A DNA stretch of 64,000 nucleotides, from contig JAHLLJ010000002.1 of NCBI GenBank assembly GCA_020444205.1, positions 25,860 to 89,859 on the forward strand. Reading direction: 5' to 3'. The translations under genes were made by a program, and so were the position numbers. The notes under the pieces are model-generated. The model saw only the letters and a list, made by a program, of their open reading frames with translations, was not told the DNA's origin and did no database searches. Positions 8,217 to 17,093 of the stretch are shown here, piece by piece. The stretch's first letter is position 1. Every line of letters starts with the position of its first letter. The stretch comes from Deltaproteobacteria bacterium. GTDB lineage: Bacteria > Desulfobacterota > Desulfarculia > Desulfarculales > Desulfarculaceae.

Positions 8217-9662
8217 CTAGGCGATGCCCAGCATACTTTTTACCTGCTCCACTTTTTGCTCCAGATTGGCCTGGCGGCCGATCATGATGCGCTGGGCGGT
8301 GGGCGGTCCGGCTCCGTGCATGGATTCCACCAAATAGCCCACCGCTCCGGCACCAACCACCAGGTTCTCGATGAGCCTGAGCACCTTCATGCGGTCTACC
8401 ACCGGGTAGTCGGGGTTGGCGGCCAGATACTTCTTTATGTAAGGACCGGCCACCGGGTCGTTGAGGTCCGCCGCCGAGGGCATGGTGCCCAGCAGGCCAC
8501 CGGCCACGTCGGTGGCCAAACGGGCCAGCTCATAGGGGAAGCGGGTCACGTTTAGCTTGCATACGTTGGCCAAAAGCAGGTTGACCAAATAGTTGCCAGA
8601 GGCGGTGGCCGCGCCGGTGGCCGAACAGGCGATGCCGCAAGAGAAGATGGTCTCGTTGAGATGAATCATCTCCACGATTTTATCCTTGATGTGGCTGGCC
8701 TTGGCCACTCCGTTCATCTGGGCAATGAGCGCGGTGGCTCCGATCAGGGCGTCACCTACCCCCACTTTGCAGCCGCCGTAGCTCTGGCGGTGGTAGGAAG
8801 CAAAACGCTCAACCAGGATGCCCGAGAAATCCACCTCGCCGTCCAGAAACACCCGCTCGTTGGGCACGAATACATCCTCGAACACGGTCATAACCTCTTG
8901 GCCGCCGAAACTGTTGCCCACGTCCAAGAGGTCGGCTTCGAGCTTGCGGGTGTCGCTGGCCTGACGGCCGTAGATATAACGCACACCCTTTTCGTTGGTG
9001 GGCACCGCGCAGCATACCGCCCAGGCTTCCTCGCCCGGCCGCATGGTCAAGGTGGGCATGACCAGTATCTCGTGGGAGTTGACCATGCCGGTCTGGTGCA
9101 GCTTGGCCCCACTGATTATGATGCCGCCTTCGCGGCGCTCCTTGACCCGCACAAACAGGTCGGGGTCGAGCTGGTCCTTGGGGCGCTTGCCCCGGTCACC
9201 CTTGGGGTCGGTCATGGCTCCATCCACCACCAAGTCGTTCTGCTGAATCCAGCTCCAGTAGTCCTTGAAGCGCTGGTGATAGTCGGTGCCGTGCTCCTGG
9301 TCGCAGTCGTAGGTGGTGCTGAAGATAGCGTTGGCCGCGTCCAAGCCCACGCAACGCTGGAAACAGCAGGCGGTGCTCACGCCGCAATAGCGCTGCATCT
9401 TGACCTTGTTGACCAAGTCCTCGGTGCTCCGGTGCAAGTGACTGAAACGATTGACCACGTCATTGCACAATGACGACTCCACGCAAAACAGGTCCTGGGT
9501 AGCGGGGTCGTGAGCCGCGTCAAAGGTAAAGGCCACCGCCTTTTGCGAAGGCCTGACCAGCCCGTGTTCACCCAGATCACCGGATTTTTGGCCCAGCATG
9601 TGGGCCTCCAGTTTCAGGTCTGCCACGGACTTCAGGTATTCGTCGCCAGTTTTAAGAGCCAT
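8217..9662 (-). CDS. 4-hydroxybutyryl-CoA dehydratase/vinylacetyl-CoA isomerase-like protein
   Basis: A 481-residue member of the HpaB/AbfD flavoprotein family. In the clostridial 4-hydroxybutyryl-CoA dehydratase the [4Fe-4S] cluster is held by Cys99, Cys103, His292 and Cys299. Here the same spacing is present: C100-x3-C104 in CCFQRC, and H291-x6-C298 in HRQSYGGC. That separates it from the monooxygenases of the family, which lack these ligands. The expected reaction is radical dehydration of 4-hydroxybutyryl-CoA, or a related hydroxyacyl-CoA, to crotonyl-CoA, with FAD and the cluster. It is oxygen sensitive, which fits an anaerobe. The dehydratase gene follows within 24 bases. Substrate beyond the family reaction is inference. 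Confidence 0.88.
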   Translation of the reverse strand: MALKTGDEYLKSVADLKLEAHMLGQKSGDLGEHGLVRPSQKAVAFTFDAAHDPATQDLFCVESSLCNDVVNRFSHLHRSTEDLVNKVKMQRYCGVSTACCFQRCVGLDAANAIFSTTYDCDQEHGTDYHQRFKDYWSWIQQNDLVVDGAMTDPKGDRGKRPKDQLDPDLFVRVKERREGGIIISGAKLHQTGMVNSHEILVMPTLTMRPGEEAWAVCCAVPTNEKGVRYIYGRQASDTRKLEADLLDVGNSFGGQEVMTVFEDVFVPNERVFLDGEVDFSGILVERFASYHRQSYGGCKVGVGDALIGATALIAQMNGVAKASHIKDKIVEMIHLNETIFSCGIACSATGAATASGNYLVNLLLANVCKLNVTRFPYELARLATDVAGGLLGTMPSAADLNDPVAGPYIKKYLAANPDYPVVDRMKVLRLIENLVVGAGAVGYLVESMHGAGPPTAQRIMIGRQANLEQKVEQVKSMLGIA

Positions 9663-10103
9663 GAGTTCTCCTCGGTCCCCCCTGATCGTAAGGGTTCACA
9701 CCGGCTGGCATTGCAAGGGCCCACGTCTGACCGTGGGCATTGAGTCTCCCCTGGGGAGCGTGATGCCCCCAGTGGTTTATCCGCCAGACTGAGCCGAATA
9801 ACAGCCGGTGGGTTGCCGGGTTATTTTCAACGTTTTCATCTTATCTCCGGTGACGCAAAAGGACAACAATCAATTGACTTTTCAAAGAGGTTTTTCTAGT
9901 GTTTTAAGTGGTGTTTTTCGGCGCTTAATAGATTGATTTGTGGTTCCAGTTGGCGGGACAAAATATCGGCGCAAAGTCTTTTCAAATAACGGAATAAAAC
10001 CCTAACCGCGGGCGCGGACCAAAGGTGCCAACCAGGTCCAGGATGCGGGCTGCGGTGTAGAGAGTCACGCAATGGCCGCCTCAAGGGCCTTGGGAGGATC
10101 AAG
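9663..10103. promoter_or_regulatory. Divergent intergenic region between the AbfD-like gene and the MaoC-like gene
   Basis: 441 bases without a gene separate two divergent starts. The part near the minus-strand gene holds a 7-bp hairpin (GCCCACG/CGTGGGC, 9719-9725 and 9732-9738) and a 13-base palindrome CTCCCCTGGGGAG (9746-9758), which would lie in the leader of the AbfD-like transcript. The middle (about 9820-9990) is AT-rich and probably contains both promoters, but I could not pick convincing -35/-10 pairs. On the plus side GGAGG at 10092 precedes the TTG start at 10104. Confidence 0.5.
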
Positions 10104-10529
10104 TTGAAATCTGGAATCGACATCCAACACTTAAGGGTAGGGCAATCCTATAGCAAGGACGTGGTGATCACCTCTGAAAGGGTGGAGTTGTTCGCCAAGG
10201 CTAGCGGGGACTTCAACCCCTTGCACCTGGATGATGAGTTTGCCCGCAGCACCCGCTTTGGCCAAAGAGTGGCCCACGGCATGCTCACCGGTGGGATTGT
10301 TGGTGGCATATTGGGCACCGAGTTTCCAGGTCACGGAACGATTTATCTTTCACAGGACATTAAATTTCTACGGCCGGTTTTCATTGACGACGTATTAACT
10401 ATAAAACTTGAAATAAACGAGGTGATAATAGATAAAAACAGGTTGGTATTGACCACCGAGGTTAGCAATCAAAGAGGAGAGAAAGTGGCAGTGGGCACGG
10501 CCAGGGTACTGCCCCCAGTCAGTGAGTAG
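10104..10529 (+). CDS. MaoC-like (R)-specific enoyl-CoA hydratase
   Basis: A 141-residue single hot-dog-domain protein. The hydratase-2 signature is complete: FAKASGDFNPLHLDDEFA (about residues 30-47), with the catalytic Asp and His in GDFNPLH, followed by the RVAHGMLTGG helix. Such enzymes hydrate trans-2-enoyl-CoA to (R)-3-hydroxyacyl-CoA. The start codon is TTG with GGAGG placed correctly upstream; no ATG is available before the conserved domain. It is transcribed alone, divergently from the 4-hydroxybutyryl-CoA dehydratase-like gene, whose expected product crotonyl-CoA is a substrate of this class, so a shared pathway is plausible. Confidence 0.88.
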   Translation: MKSGIDIQHLRVGQSYSKDVVITSERVELFAKASGDFNPLHLDDEFARSTRFGQRVAHGMLTGGIVGGILGTEFPGHGTIYLSQDIKFLRPVFIDDVLTIKLEINEVIIDKNRLVLTTEVSNQRGEKVAVGTARVLPPVSE

Positions 10530-10675
10530 ACCTAGATGACTCCTGAAACCCGCTGAGGCTTAAAACAAAAGCCCGGACATGGCCAGACCCGTACCCTTGG
10601 GAAAGGTTCATGGGGTGCGGTATGAGCCGCTTGGAGATGGCCGGTTCAGGTTATTGCGCATAGGGTGACATAAAG

Positions 10676-10710
10676 AGTACGCCCCGGCCCGCGTGGGACC
10701 GGGGCGTACT
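10676..10710 (-). terminator. Strong hairpin downstream of the molybdenum hydroxylase operon
   Basis: A 12-bp perfect stem (AGTACGCCCCGG at 10676-10687 with its complement at 10699-10710) and an 11-base loop sits just past the stop of the minus-strand operon at 10728. The T-runs are short in both directions (CTTTAT on the minus strand, TTTAG on the plus strand), so it is either a weak intrinsic terminator or a 3' stabilising hairpin; it could also serve the plus-strand MaoC-like gene. The rest of 10530-10727 shows nothing recognisable. Confidence 0.6.
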
Positions 10711-10727
10711 TTAGTATCGGACGTGAG

Positions 10728-11723
10728 TTAGGCTTCCTTGGCATCCAAGGCGCGCAGCACCTTCTCAGGAGTGGCCGGCAGGTTGGTTATCCAGATGCCC
10801 ACCGCGTCGTGGATGGCGTTGACAATGGCCGGGCCGGGGGTATTGGCGGTCATCTCGCCGATGCCCTTGGCTCCGTAGGGGCCATTGGTGGAGGGGCACT
10901 CGTAGATCACCGACTCCATGTCCGGCACGTCCATGGTGGTGGGTATGGCGTAGTCTCCCAGGTTGTCCGGCTGGAACTCCAGGCTGGGGAAGAAGGGATG
11001 CAGGTCCTCGGACATGGCCGCGCCCACACCCATGGTGGCCCCGCCATCGATCTGGCCCTCCAGATGGGTGGGATTCATGGCCTTGCCCACGTCATAGGAG
11101 TTGACCAGGCGCAAAATTTCCACCTGGCCGGTCTCGGTGTCCACCTCCACTTCGGCGTAGCTGGCCGCCCAGGCCAGGGTGCAGAAGGGATCGCACTCGC
11201 CTGTCTCCGGGTCCATGGCCGCGGGGTCGCGCATGTAGTGGCCCAGGCCCAGGATGAACCGGCGCATGCCAAAGGTGCCCGCCCCGGCCACCTCGCCGAT
11301 GCTCATGGCCTTGTCCGGGTTGTCCTTCACCCTAATCTGGCTGTCCACCGCCTCCAATTCGTCCGGGGAGCATTCCATCAGCTCGGCGGCTATCTCGAAG
11401 AGGATGCGCCGTGCGTCCTCGGCGGCCATCTTGGCTGCCAGACCGTCAACATAGGTGACCCGGCTGGCAAAGGTGCCGAAGCTCAAGGGGCAGTTGTCGG
11501 TATCATCATTGACCACCTTGACCGCTTCGTAGTCTATGCCCAACACCTCGGCGGTGATCTGGGCCATGATGGTCTTGCAGCCCTGGCCGATGTCGCAGGA
11601 ACCCACGGTCACCACGGCCGAGCCGTCAGGCTGGACTTTGACCATGGCCTGGCCGGAGTCGCCTCCGCCGCTCATGCCCGAGGGGTACATTCCCGCGGAG
11701 ATGCCTTTTCCTATCTTCTTCAT
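10728..11723 (-). CDS. Molybdenum hydroxylase, C-terminal half of the molybdopterin subunit (NdhM-like)
   Basis: This 331-residue protein corresponds to the second molybdopterin-binding domain of the xanthine oxidase family. It carries a glycine-rich GSCDIGQGCKT loop near residue 45 and the C-terminal GAKGIGEMTANTPGPA segment (about residue 285) with the glutamate that acts as catalytic base in the family. The longer open frame reaches into the previous gene, but AGGGGG precedes the ATG at 11723, four bases after the stop of the N-terminal half, so this is the start. The same division of the large subunit occurs in Eubacterium barkeri nicotinate dehydrogenase (NdhL/NdhM), where gene order is also F-S-L-M. 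It must assemble with the three upstream products to form one active site. Substrate unknown. Confidence 0.88.
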   Translation of the reverse strand: MKKIGKGISAGMYPSGMSGGGDSGQAMVKVQPDGSAVVTVGSCDIGQGCKTIMAQITAEVLGIDYEAVKVVNDDTDNCPLSFGTFASRVTYVDGLAAKMAAEDARRILFEIAAELMECSPDELEAVDSQIRVKDNPDKAMSIGEVAGAGTFGMRRFILGLGHYMRDPAAMDPETGECDPFCTLAWAASYAEVEVDTETGQVEILRLVNSYDVGKAMNPTHLEGQIDGGATMGVGAAMSEDLHPFFPSLEFQPDNLGDYAIPTTMDVPDMESVIYECPSTNGPYGAKGIGEMTANTPGPAIVNAIHDAVGIWITNLPATPEKVLRALDAKEA

Positions 11724-11727
11724 CTGA

Positions 11728-13092
11728 CTACCCCCTTTCCTGAGTGGAAGCCATGGCCTTAAGGTTGTCGGAAAGCTCCACCCCCGCCTTGGCGGCCAAG
11801 TTTTGCAACACCTCAATCACGGCCACGCTGTTAAGCACCCGCTTGGTGGGGGTGTACTCACCCTTGCGGAAGGCGTTGATCATGCGCACCTCCCAGGGGC
11901 TTTTGCCCAGGCGCTCGGCGATCTGGTCTATCTGCACCTCGGTGGCAAAGGCCGCCGGGGTGATGCCGAAGCCGCGCATGGAACTGGCCGGGGGCTTGTT
12001 GGTGTACACGCAATAGCCCCGGATGCGTACGTTGGGGATGAAGTAGGGGCCCGCCCCCAGGTAGCAGTGCTTTTCCACCACATAGGGGTTGAGGGAAGCG
12101 TAGGAGCCGGCGTCGCGGATGGAGGTCATCTGCCGGCCGATGATGCGGCCCTCTTTGGTCACCGCATCCTTGATGGTGATGTGCCAGGCGCCCCGGAAGG
12201 TGCTGTAGAGCAGGTCTTCCTCGCGAGTCCAGCGCCACTTGCAGGGGCGGCCGGTCTTTAGCGCCAGCAAGGCGGCTACGTGGTCGGCCTGAATGTCGTT
12301 CTTGCCGCCAAATCCTCCGCCCACCGTGCCGCCAACATAGTTCAGGTCAGCATAACCGGTATTGTGCCGCCAGGCGCTGCCGGTCTTGGGCTTCCACTGC
12401 TTGCAATGAACATCGCCGGGCTCCATCTGCAGAATGCCGCAGAGCATGCCCAGGTGGAAGTACAGGGCTTGGCTGACTGTGTAGACGGTCAGCTTGGGAC
12501 CGGCGTGGGGCACCGCCAAGGAACAGATGGGCTCCATGGGGGCGTGTTCCACCGAGGGATGCAGGTGAACGCTTTCCACGACCTCGTCGGCTTCGGCAAA
12601 GGCTTGGTCAACGTCGCCCAGGTTCACCTGGCGGTAGCCGTGGCCGTCCCACTCTTGCAGGTTGCCTTCCGGGCGCACCTTGGGCGCGCCTTGCTTCATG
12701 GACTCCAAGGGGTCGAGCACCGCCTGTTGTTCTTCGATCTCCAGGACGATCTTGTCCAGGGCCTCCATGGCGGTGTCTTCATCCACCGCGGCCACCGCCG
12801 CGATAACCTCGCCCTTGAAGCGGATGTTTTCCTCCACCAGCACCGGCTGGTCGGGAACCAGGCCGTAGGCGTTGCAGGGCACGTCGGCCGCAGTGATGAT
12901 CCCGGCCACGCCGGGCATGGCCTCGGCCGCGCTGGTATCCAGCTTTTTGACCTTGCCCTTGCTCACCGGGCTGCGCAGGGCCTTGACGGTCAGGGTGCCG
13001 GGCACCACCTGGTCGTCCACGAACTTGGTTTCGCCGGTGACGTGGGCCATGCCGTCGTAACGGGTGACTCTTTGTCCTATTACCTTGCTCAT
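11728..13092 (-). CDS. Molybdenum hydroxylase, N-terminal half of the molybdopterin subunit (NdhL-like)
   Basis: This 454-residue protein covers the a/b hammerhead domain (about residues 15-125) and the first molybdopterin-binding domain of the xanthine oxidase family. The cofactor loop GGTVGGGFGGKNDIQADH is near residue 258, and the SMRGFG segment that contacts the cofactor is near residue 369. It ends where the second molybdopterin domain begins; that half is the next gene downstream. The division is at an inter-domain boundary and each gene has its own ribosome site, so this is a split subunit and not a frameshift. The paralogue at 21115-22434 is divided at the same place. It is part of the FAD-FeS-L-M operon. 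Confidence 0.9.
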   Translation of the reverse strand: MSKVIGQRVTRYDGMAHVTGETKFVDDQVVPGTLTVKALRSPVSKGKVKKLDTSAAEAMPGVAGIITAADVPCNAYGLVPDQPVLVEENIRFKGEVIAAVAAVDEDTAMEALDKIVLEIEEQQAVLDPLESMKQGAPKVRPEGNLQEWDGHGYRQVNLGDVDQAFAEADEVVESVHLHPSVEHAPMEPICSLAVPHAGPKLTVYTVSQALYFHLGMLCGILQMEPGDVHCKQWKPKTGSAWRHNTGYADLNYVGGTVGGGFGGKNDIQADHVAALLALKTGRPCKWRWTREEDLLYSTFRGAWHITIKDAVTKEGRIIGRQMTSIRDAGSYASLNPYVVEKHCYLGAGPYFIPNVRIRGYCVYTNKPPASSMRGFGITPAAFATEVQIDQIAERLGKSPWEVRMINAFRKGEYTPTKRVLNSVAVIEVLQNLAAKAGVELSDNLKAMASTQERG

Positions 13093-13104
13093 GTGATCAC
13101 CCCC

Positions 13105-13572
13105 TTAGCCCTTCATTTCATCGGCCGCGGCCAAAACCGAGTCGATGATTTTCACGTACCCGGTGCAACGGCAGAGGTTGCCCGAGAGCGCCTCTTTCAC
13201 CTCGTCCCTGGTAGGGGAGGGGTTGGCGTCCAGCAGGGCCTTTGAAGCCATGATCATGCCCGGAGTGCAGAAGCCGCACTGGCTGCCGTAATGCTCGTGA
13301 AAGGCCTTTTGCAGAGGGTGGATATCGCCTGGTTCGGTGATGCCTTCCAGGGTGGTGACCGACTTGCCCTGAACCGACATGGCGTTGGTGATGCACGAGC
13401 GCACCAACACGCCGTCCAGGAGCACCGAGCAGGTGCCGCAGTCGCCGGTGTTGCAGCCCACCTTGGGGCTGGTGATGTGTAGCTTGTCGCGCAGGACCTC
13501 CAGCAGGGTGGTCTTAAGGCCCACCTCCACCTTGTAGCCCTGACCGTTTACGGTGAGTTCCAGAGTCTGCAT
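13105..13572 (-). CDS. Molybdenum hydroxylase, [2Fe-2S] subunit (NdhS/CoxS-like)
   Basis: A 155-residue two-domain iron-sulfur subunit. The N-terminal plant-type [2Fe-2S] domain has GCNTGDCGTCSVLLDG...RSC (about residues 38-60), and the C-terminal helical domain has CGFCTPGM and LCRCTGY (about residues 98-140). It carries electrons from the molybdenum centre to FAD. AGGGAGGG precedes the ATG, and the gene lies between the FAD subunit (13 bases upstream) and the N-terminal half of the molybdenum subunit (12 bases downstream). Confidence 0.93.
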   Translation of the reverse strand: MQTLELTVNGQGYKVEVGLKTTLLEVLRDKLHITSPKVGCNTGDCGTCSVLLDGVLVRSCITNAMSVQGKSVTTLEGITEPGDIHPLQKAFHEHYGSQCGFCTPGMIMASKALLDANPSPTRDEVKEALSGNLCRCTGYVKIIDSVLAAADEMKG

Positions 13573-13585
13573 GGAGCCCTCCCTT

Positions 13586-14434
13586 CTAACCGGCCAGCTC
13601 GGTGAGCAGTTGCTTGACCACCGCCTCGGAGGCCCGCTTGCGATACCAGGCGGTGCCCCGCGCGTCGTCGATGGGGCTGGTGGCCTCTGCCGCGGTCTTG
13701 GCCGCCGCCGCTGCGTTTTCCTCGTCCAAGGCCTTGCCCTGGAGCAGGGCGGCCGCTTCGGTGGCCAGCAGGGGAGTGGGAGCCACCGCGCCCAGGGCGA
13801 TGGCCGCGCCGTCCACCTTGCCGCCGCTCAGGGGGCAGTAGATGGCCACCGACACCACCGATAGGCTCTGCGCCTTGCGCTTGCCCACCTTGCGGTAAGC
13901 CCACTTGGCCTCGGCCGACTGAGCGGGCACCTTGACCTGAGCGATGATTTCATCGGCGGCCAGCACGCTCTGGCCTGGGCCGGTGAAGAACTCGGCCAGG
14001 ACTACCTCGCGTTCGCCGCCCGCGCCCACCAAAAGCAGACTGGCGCCCAGGGCCAGCAGGGGAGTGGCCGTGTCCGCCGCTGGAGAGGCGTTGGCCAGGT
14101 TGCCGCCGATGGTCCCGGCGTTGCGGATGGCCGGGGAAGCCATCTGCTTGATGGCCGCGGCCAACAGAGGCGCCTTTTCGGCCACCAGGGAAGAATCCAA
14201 GATTTGGTTCAACGGCGTAGCCGCGCCAATAAGCAGAGAATCACCCTCTTGGCTGATACCGTCCATTCCAGCATCGCCCAGGTAGATGAGTACCTGTGGT
14301 TTGAACGCGCGTTTGTTTACGGCGACCATGAGGTCGGTCCCTCCGGCCAAGACGCGGGCAGCTTCGCCGTGTTGGGCCAGAAGGCCCGCGGCCTCCTGCG
14401 GGCTGACAGCCCGGAAGAATTCACCTTCAGCCAT
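13586..14434 (-). CDS. Molybdenum hydroxylase, FAD-binding subunit (NdhF/CoxM-like)
   Basis: A 282-residue FAD subunit of the xanthine oxidase family. The PCMH-type flavin motifs are visible: VLAGGTDLMVAVN (about residues 28-40) and AIRNAGTIGGNLANASPAAD (about 101-120), with a typical CODH-flavin C-terminal domain. It receives electrons from the [2Fe-2S] subunit and passes them to an acceptor. GGAGGAG lies before the ATG, and this is the first gene of the F-S-L-M operon, about 100 bases after the second IlvD-like gene on the same strand. Whether it has its own promoter or is read through from the upstream genes is not clear. Confidence 0.92.
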   Translation of the reverse strand: MAEGEFFRAVSPQEAAGLLAQHGEAARVLAGGTDLMVAVNKRAFKPQVLIYLGDAGMDGISQEGDSLLIGAATPLNQILDSSLVAEKAPLLAAAIKQMASPAIRNAGTIGGNLANASPAADTATPLLALGASLLLVGAGGEREVVLAEFFTGPGQSVLAADEIIAQVKVPAQSAEAKWAYRKVGKRKAQSLSVVSVAIYCPLSGGKVDGAAIALGAVAPTPLLATEAAALLQGKALDEENAAAAAKTAAEATSPIDDARGTAWYRKRASEAVVKQLLTELAG

Positions 14435-14533
14435 AACAGTTCTCCTCCAAATAAGGGAATGTAGATAAATAAAACCCTCTGATTAACTCGTAGCTCATCA
14501 AGGGGTAGGCATCAGTCTCTAGCGGGAATGCGC

Positions 14534-16186
14534 CTACAACCAGGCGGCCCCATCCTCAGCGCCGGCCACACCCGACCGGTATGCCCGGAGCATTCCTTTG
14601 GCCGGATGCTCGGGCCGCTTGAGGCCCCCACCCCTACGGCGATTCATTTCCTCCTCAGGCACCAACAACTCCAGGCGGCCGCCAGGCACGTTGATGACGA
14701 TCTCATCGCCGTCCTCCACATAGGCCAGGGGCCCTCCTTCCCAGGCCTCGGGCGAGACGTGACCCACGCATGGCCCCCTGGTGGCCCCGGAAAAGCGGCC
14801 ATCAGTGACCATGGCGACCGAGGTGTGCAGGCCCATGCCCACCAGCATGGCCGCCGGTATGGACAGCTCGCGCATGCCGGGGCTTCCCTTGGGTCCCTCG
14901 TGACGCACCACCAACACGCTGCCCGGCTTGACCTCCTTTTCCATGAGGAAGCTCCTCACGTCTTCCTCGGAGTCGAAGACCACGGCCGGTCCTTGGTGCT
15001 TGAGCATGGAAGGCTCCACCCCGGTTTTTTTGACCACCGCCCCGGCCGGGGCCAGGCTGCCGTAGAGCAGGCCGAAGCAGCCAGACGAGGCCAGGGGATC
15101 GTCGGCTGCGTGGATCACCTCGCCGTCCGGTTCGGGCGCGGCGTCCAGGGCCTGGCCCAGGGTGCCGCCCATGGCCAAGGGGGCCTCCAGGTCCAGGTGC
15201 TCGCTAATCGCTTTGAGCACTGTGGGCACCCCTCCGGCGGCGTGATAATCCTCCAGGTTATAGGCGCTGGAGGGCTTGAACTTGGCCACCACCGGCACCG
15301 AGGCCTGGAGGCGGTCGAACTGGGCCAGGTCCATGTCCAGCTCCAGACGCCGGGCCAGGGCCATGAGGTGCAGCACCGCATTGGTGCTGCCGCCCGAAGC
15401 GGAGACGTACTTCACGCCGTTGGCCAGGGAAGCGGGAGTCATCAAGGAGCGGAAGTTAACCCCCCGTCGCGTTAGCTCCACCGCCGCCTCGCCCGCGTCG
15501 CGGGCCTGGCGCACCTTGGCCGCGGCAAAAGTGAGCATGGTGGCCGAGCCGAAGGGGGCCACTCCGGAGGCCTCCAGGAAACAGCCCATGGTGTTGGCCG
15601 TGCCCATCATGGAGCAGGTCCCGGCACTGGGGCAGAAGCTCTCCTGCCAGGCCAGGAAGGTATCCTGATCTATGTCCTCATTACGCCGCTGGCCGATGGC
15701 TTCCTTGAGGTCGCTGGTCACCATCTGGCGCTCGCCCTGGCGGCAGGGCATCATGGCCCCGGCGGTGAGGAACACCGTGGGGATGTTCAATCGGGCGGCG
15801 GCCAGGAGCATGCCGGGGATGATCTTGTCGCAGGAGGCCAGCATGACCATGCCCTCAAAGCCGTGGGCCGCCACCATGGCCTCTATGCTGGCGGCTATGA
15901 GGTCGCGCTGGGGCAGGATGTAGCGCTGCCCCGGACCCTGAGCCATGCCGTCGCAAGGGGCGGGCACGTTGAACTCGCCCGGCGCGCCTCCGGCGGCCCA
16001 GATGCCCTCCTTCACCCGGGCGGCCAGATCGCGCAGAGGCGCGTGGCCCGGGTTCACCTCGGTAAAGGAGTTGACCACCGCGATCATGGGCTTGGCCAGA
16101 TCGGCGGAGCGGTAGCCCACCGAATGCATGAGCCCCCGGTAATAAGCCTCGGTTATGTCGGTGGCGTCGCCGCGATGTTTCGTCAT
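14534..16186 (-). CDS. IlvD/Edd family dehydratase (second paralogue)
   Basis: A 550-residue paralogue of the protein encoded at 6519-8192. Cluster-ligand cysteines are in APCDGMAQG (about residue 79), [11 protein letters not shown] (about 113) and [16 protein letters not shown] (about 182), and the C-terminal [21 protein letters not shown] block is present. In this copy the GPTCGSCS segment of the other paralogue reads SAGTCSM; the same spacing is found in sugar-acid dehydratases of the family. It starts 2 bases after the stop of the beta-hydroxyacid dehydrogenase gene and belongs to that operon, which supports a role in hydroxy-acid catabolism rather than amino acid synthesis. Substrate unknown. 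Confidence 0.87.
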   Translation of the reverse strand: MTKHRGDATDITEAYYRGLMHSVGYRSADLAKPMIAVVNSFTEVNPGHAPLRDLAARVKEGIWAAGGAPGEFNVPAPCDGMAQGPGQRYILPQRDLIAASIEAMVAAHGFEGMVMLASCDKIIPGMLLAAARLNIPTVFLTAGAMMPCRQGERQMVTSDLKEAIGQRRNEDIDQDTFLAWQESFCPSAGTCSMMGTANTMGCFLEASGVAPFGSATMLTFAAAKVRQARDAGEAAVELTRRGVNFRSLMTPASLANGVKYVSASGGSTNAVLHLMALARRLELDMDLAQFDRLQASVPVVAKFKPSSAYNLEDYHAAGGVPTVLKAISEHLDLEAPLAMGGTLGQALDAAPEPDGEVIHAADDPLASSGCFGLLYGSLAPAGAVVKKTGVEPSMLKHQGPAVVFDSEEDVRSFLMEKEVKPGSVLVVRHEGPKGSPGMRELSIPAAMLVGMGLHTSVAMVTDGRFSGATRGPCVGHVSPEAWEGGPLAYVEDGDEIVINVPGGRLELLVPEEEMNRRRGGGLKRPEHPAKGMLRAYRSGVAGAEDGAAWL

Positions 16187-16188
16187 CG

Positions 16189-17082
16189 TCAGATCTTCCT
16201 AAACTCCACGCCCAGCAGCCGCTCGAACACCTTGAACATGGCCCCCTTGCCCAGGTCGCCGTGGCCCTCGGCCAGGGCCATCTGATAGGTGGTGGTGGCC
16301 GCGCTGGTCATGGGCAGGGGTATCTGCTTGTTGGCCGAGATCTCGGCCGCGCTGATCATGTCCTTGTAGGCGTGCTTCAGGGGATAGCCCTGGTCGAACA
16401 CCCCATCCAAGGCCAGGGGCGCGAAGAACTCGGCTGCAAAGCTGCGCCCGGTGCCGGTGGTCACCACCTGGGTTACCTTTTCCGGGTCCAGGCCCAGCTT
16501 GGCGGCCATGGGCAGAATCTCGGCTATGGCCGCGCAGGAGATGTTGAACAAAAGCTGGTTGACCAGCTTGGTGAGCTGGCCGCTGCCCACCTCGCCCATG
16601 CTCAGCACCTTGTTGCCCATGGCGTTAAAGGCCGGGGTCAAGGCCTCGAACACCTCGGGCGAGCCGCCATACATGATGGTCAGCTCGCCGGTCTTGGCCC
16701 GTGCCTCCATGCCCGATACCGGGGCGTCCACCAACACCACGCCCTGGCCGGCCAGGCGCTCGGCCATGTCCAGGGTGGGCAAATAGCTGGTGGTGCCGCA
16801 GTCGCAGATGATCAGGCCGGGAGGGGCAGTGGCGGCCAGGCCGTCCTTGCCGAAGATGACCTCTTCCACTATGGCGGTGTTGGGCAGGCTCAGGAACACC
16901 CAGTCGCTGCCCTGGGCCAGGGCAGCCGGGCTGGCCGCCTGCTTGGCTCCGGCCTGCATAAGTTCGTCGACCGCCGCCTGGTTCAGGTCGAACACCGTGG
17001 TGTCGAAACCGGCCTTGACGATGTTGATGGCCATCCATTTGCCCATCTGCCCCAGGCCGATGAATCCTACTTTCTTGCCCAT
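16189..17082 (-). CDS. Beta-hydroxyacid dehydrogenase (3-hydroxyisobutyrate dehydrogenase family)
   Basis: A 297-residue NAD(P)-dependent enzyme of the 3-hydroxyisobutyrate/tartronate-semialdehyde reductase family. It has the N-terminal Rossmann motif GFIGLGQMG (about residues 5-13), the substrate loop [14 protein letters not shown] (about 119-132) and the catalytic lysine in [11 protein letters not shown] (about residue 173). The family also contains 2-(hydroxymethyl)glutarate dehydrogenase of nicotinate fermentation, which is suggestive next to a NdhFSLM-type hydroxylase, but the other genes of that pathway are absent from the window. The gene sits between the DUF6282-type hydrolase and the second dehydratase with very short spacers. 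Confidence 0.9.
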   Translation of the reverse strand: MGKKVGFIGLGQMGKWMAINIVKAGFDTTVFDLNQAAVDELMQAGAKQAASPAALAQGSDWVFLSLPNTAIVEEVIFGKDGLAATAPPGLIICDCGTTSYLPTLDMAERLAGQGVVLVDAPVSGMEARAKTGELTIMYGGSPEVFEALTPAFNAMGNKVLSMGEVGSGQLTKLVNQLLFNISCAAIAEILPMAAKLGLDPEKVTQVVTTGTGRSFAAEFFAPLALDGVFDQGYPLKHAYKDMISAAEISANKQIPLPMTSAATTTYQMALAEGHGDLGKGAMFKVFERLLGVEFRKI

Positions 17083-17093
17083 AAATTGCGTCC

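Noticed and set aside
9719-9758. Hairpin and palindrome upstream of the AbfD-like gene as a riboswitch
   Set aside because: Only two short dyads are present, with no match to a known aptamer core and no terminator; recorded as leader structure only.
11724-11816. Frameshift or pseudogene interpretation of the divided molybdopterin subunit
   Set aside because: Each half has its own start and ribosome site, the division is at a domain boundary, and the paralogous locus shows the same division with an ATGA overlap.
10728-14434. Naming the first molybdenum hydroxylase nicotinate dehydrogenase
   Set aside because: Gene order and the split subunit match, but no other nicotinate-fermentation genes are in the window, and substrate specificity in this family cannot be read from these motifs.
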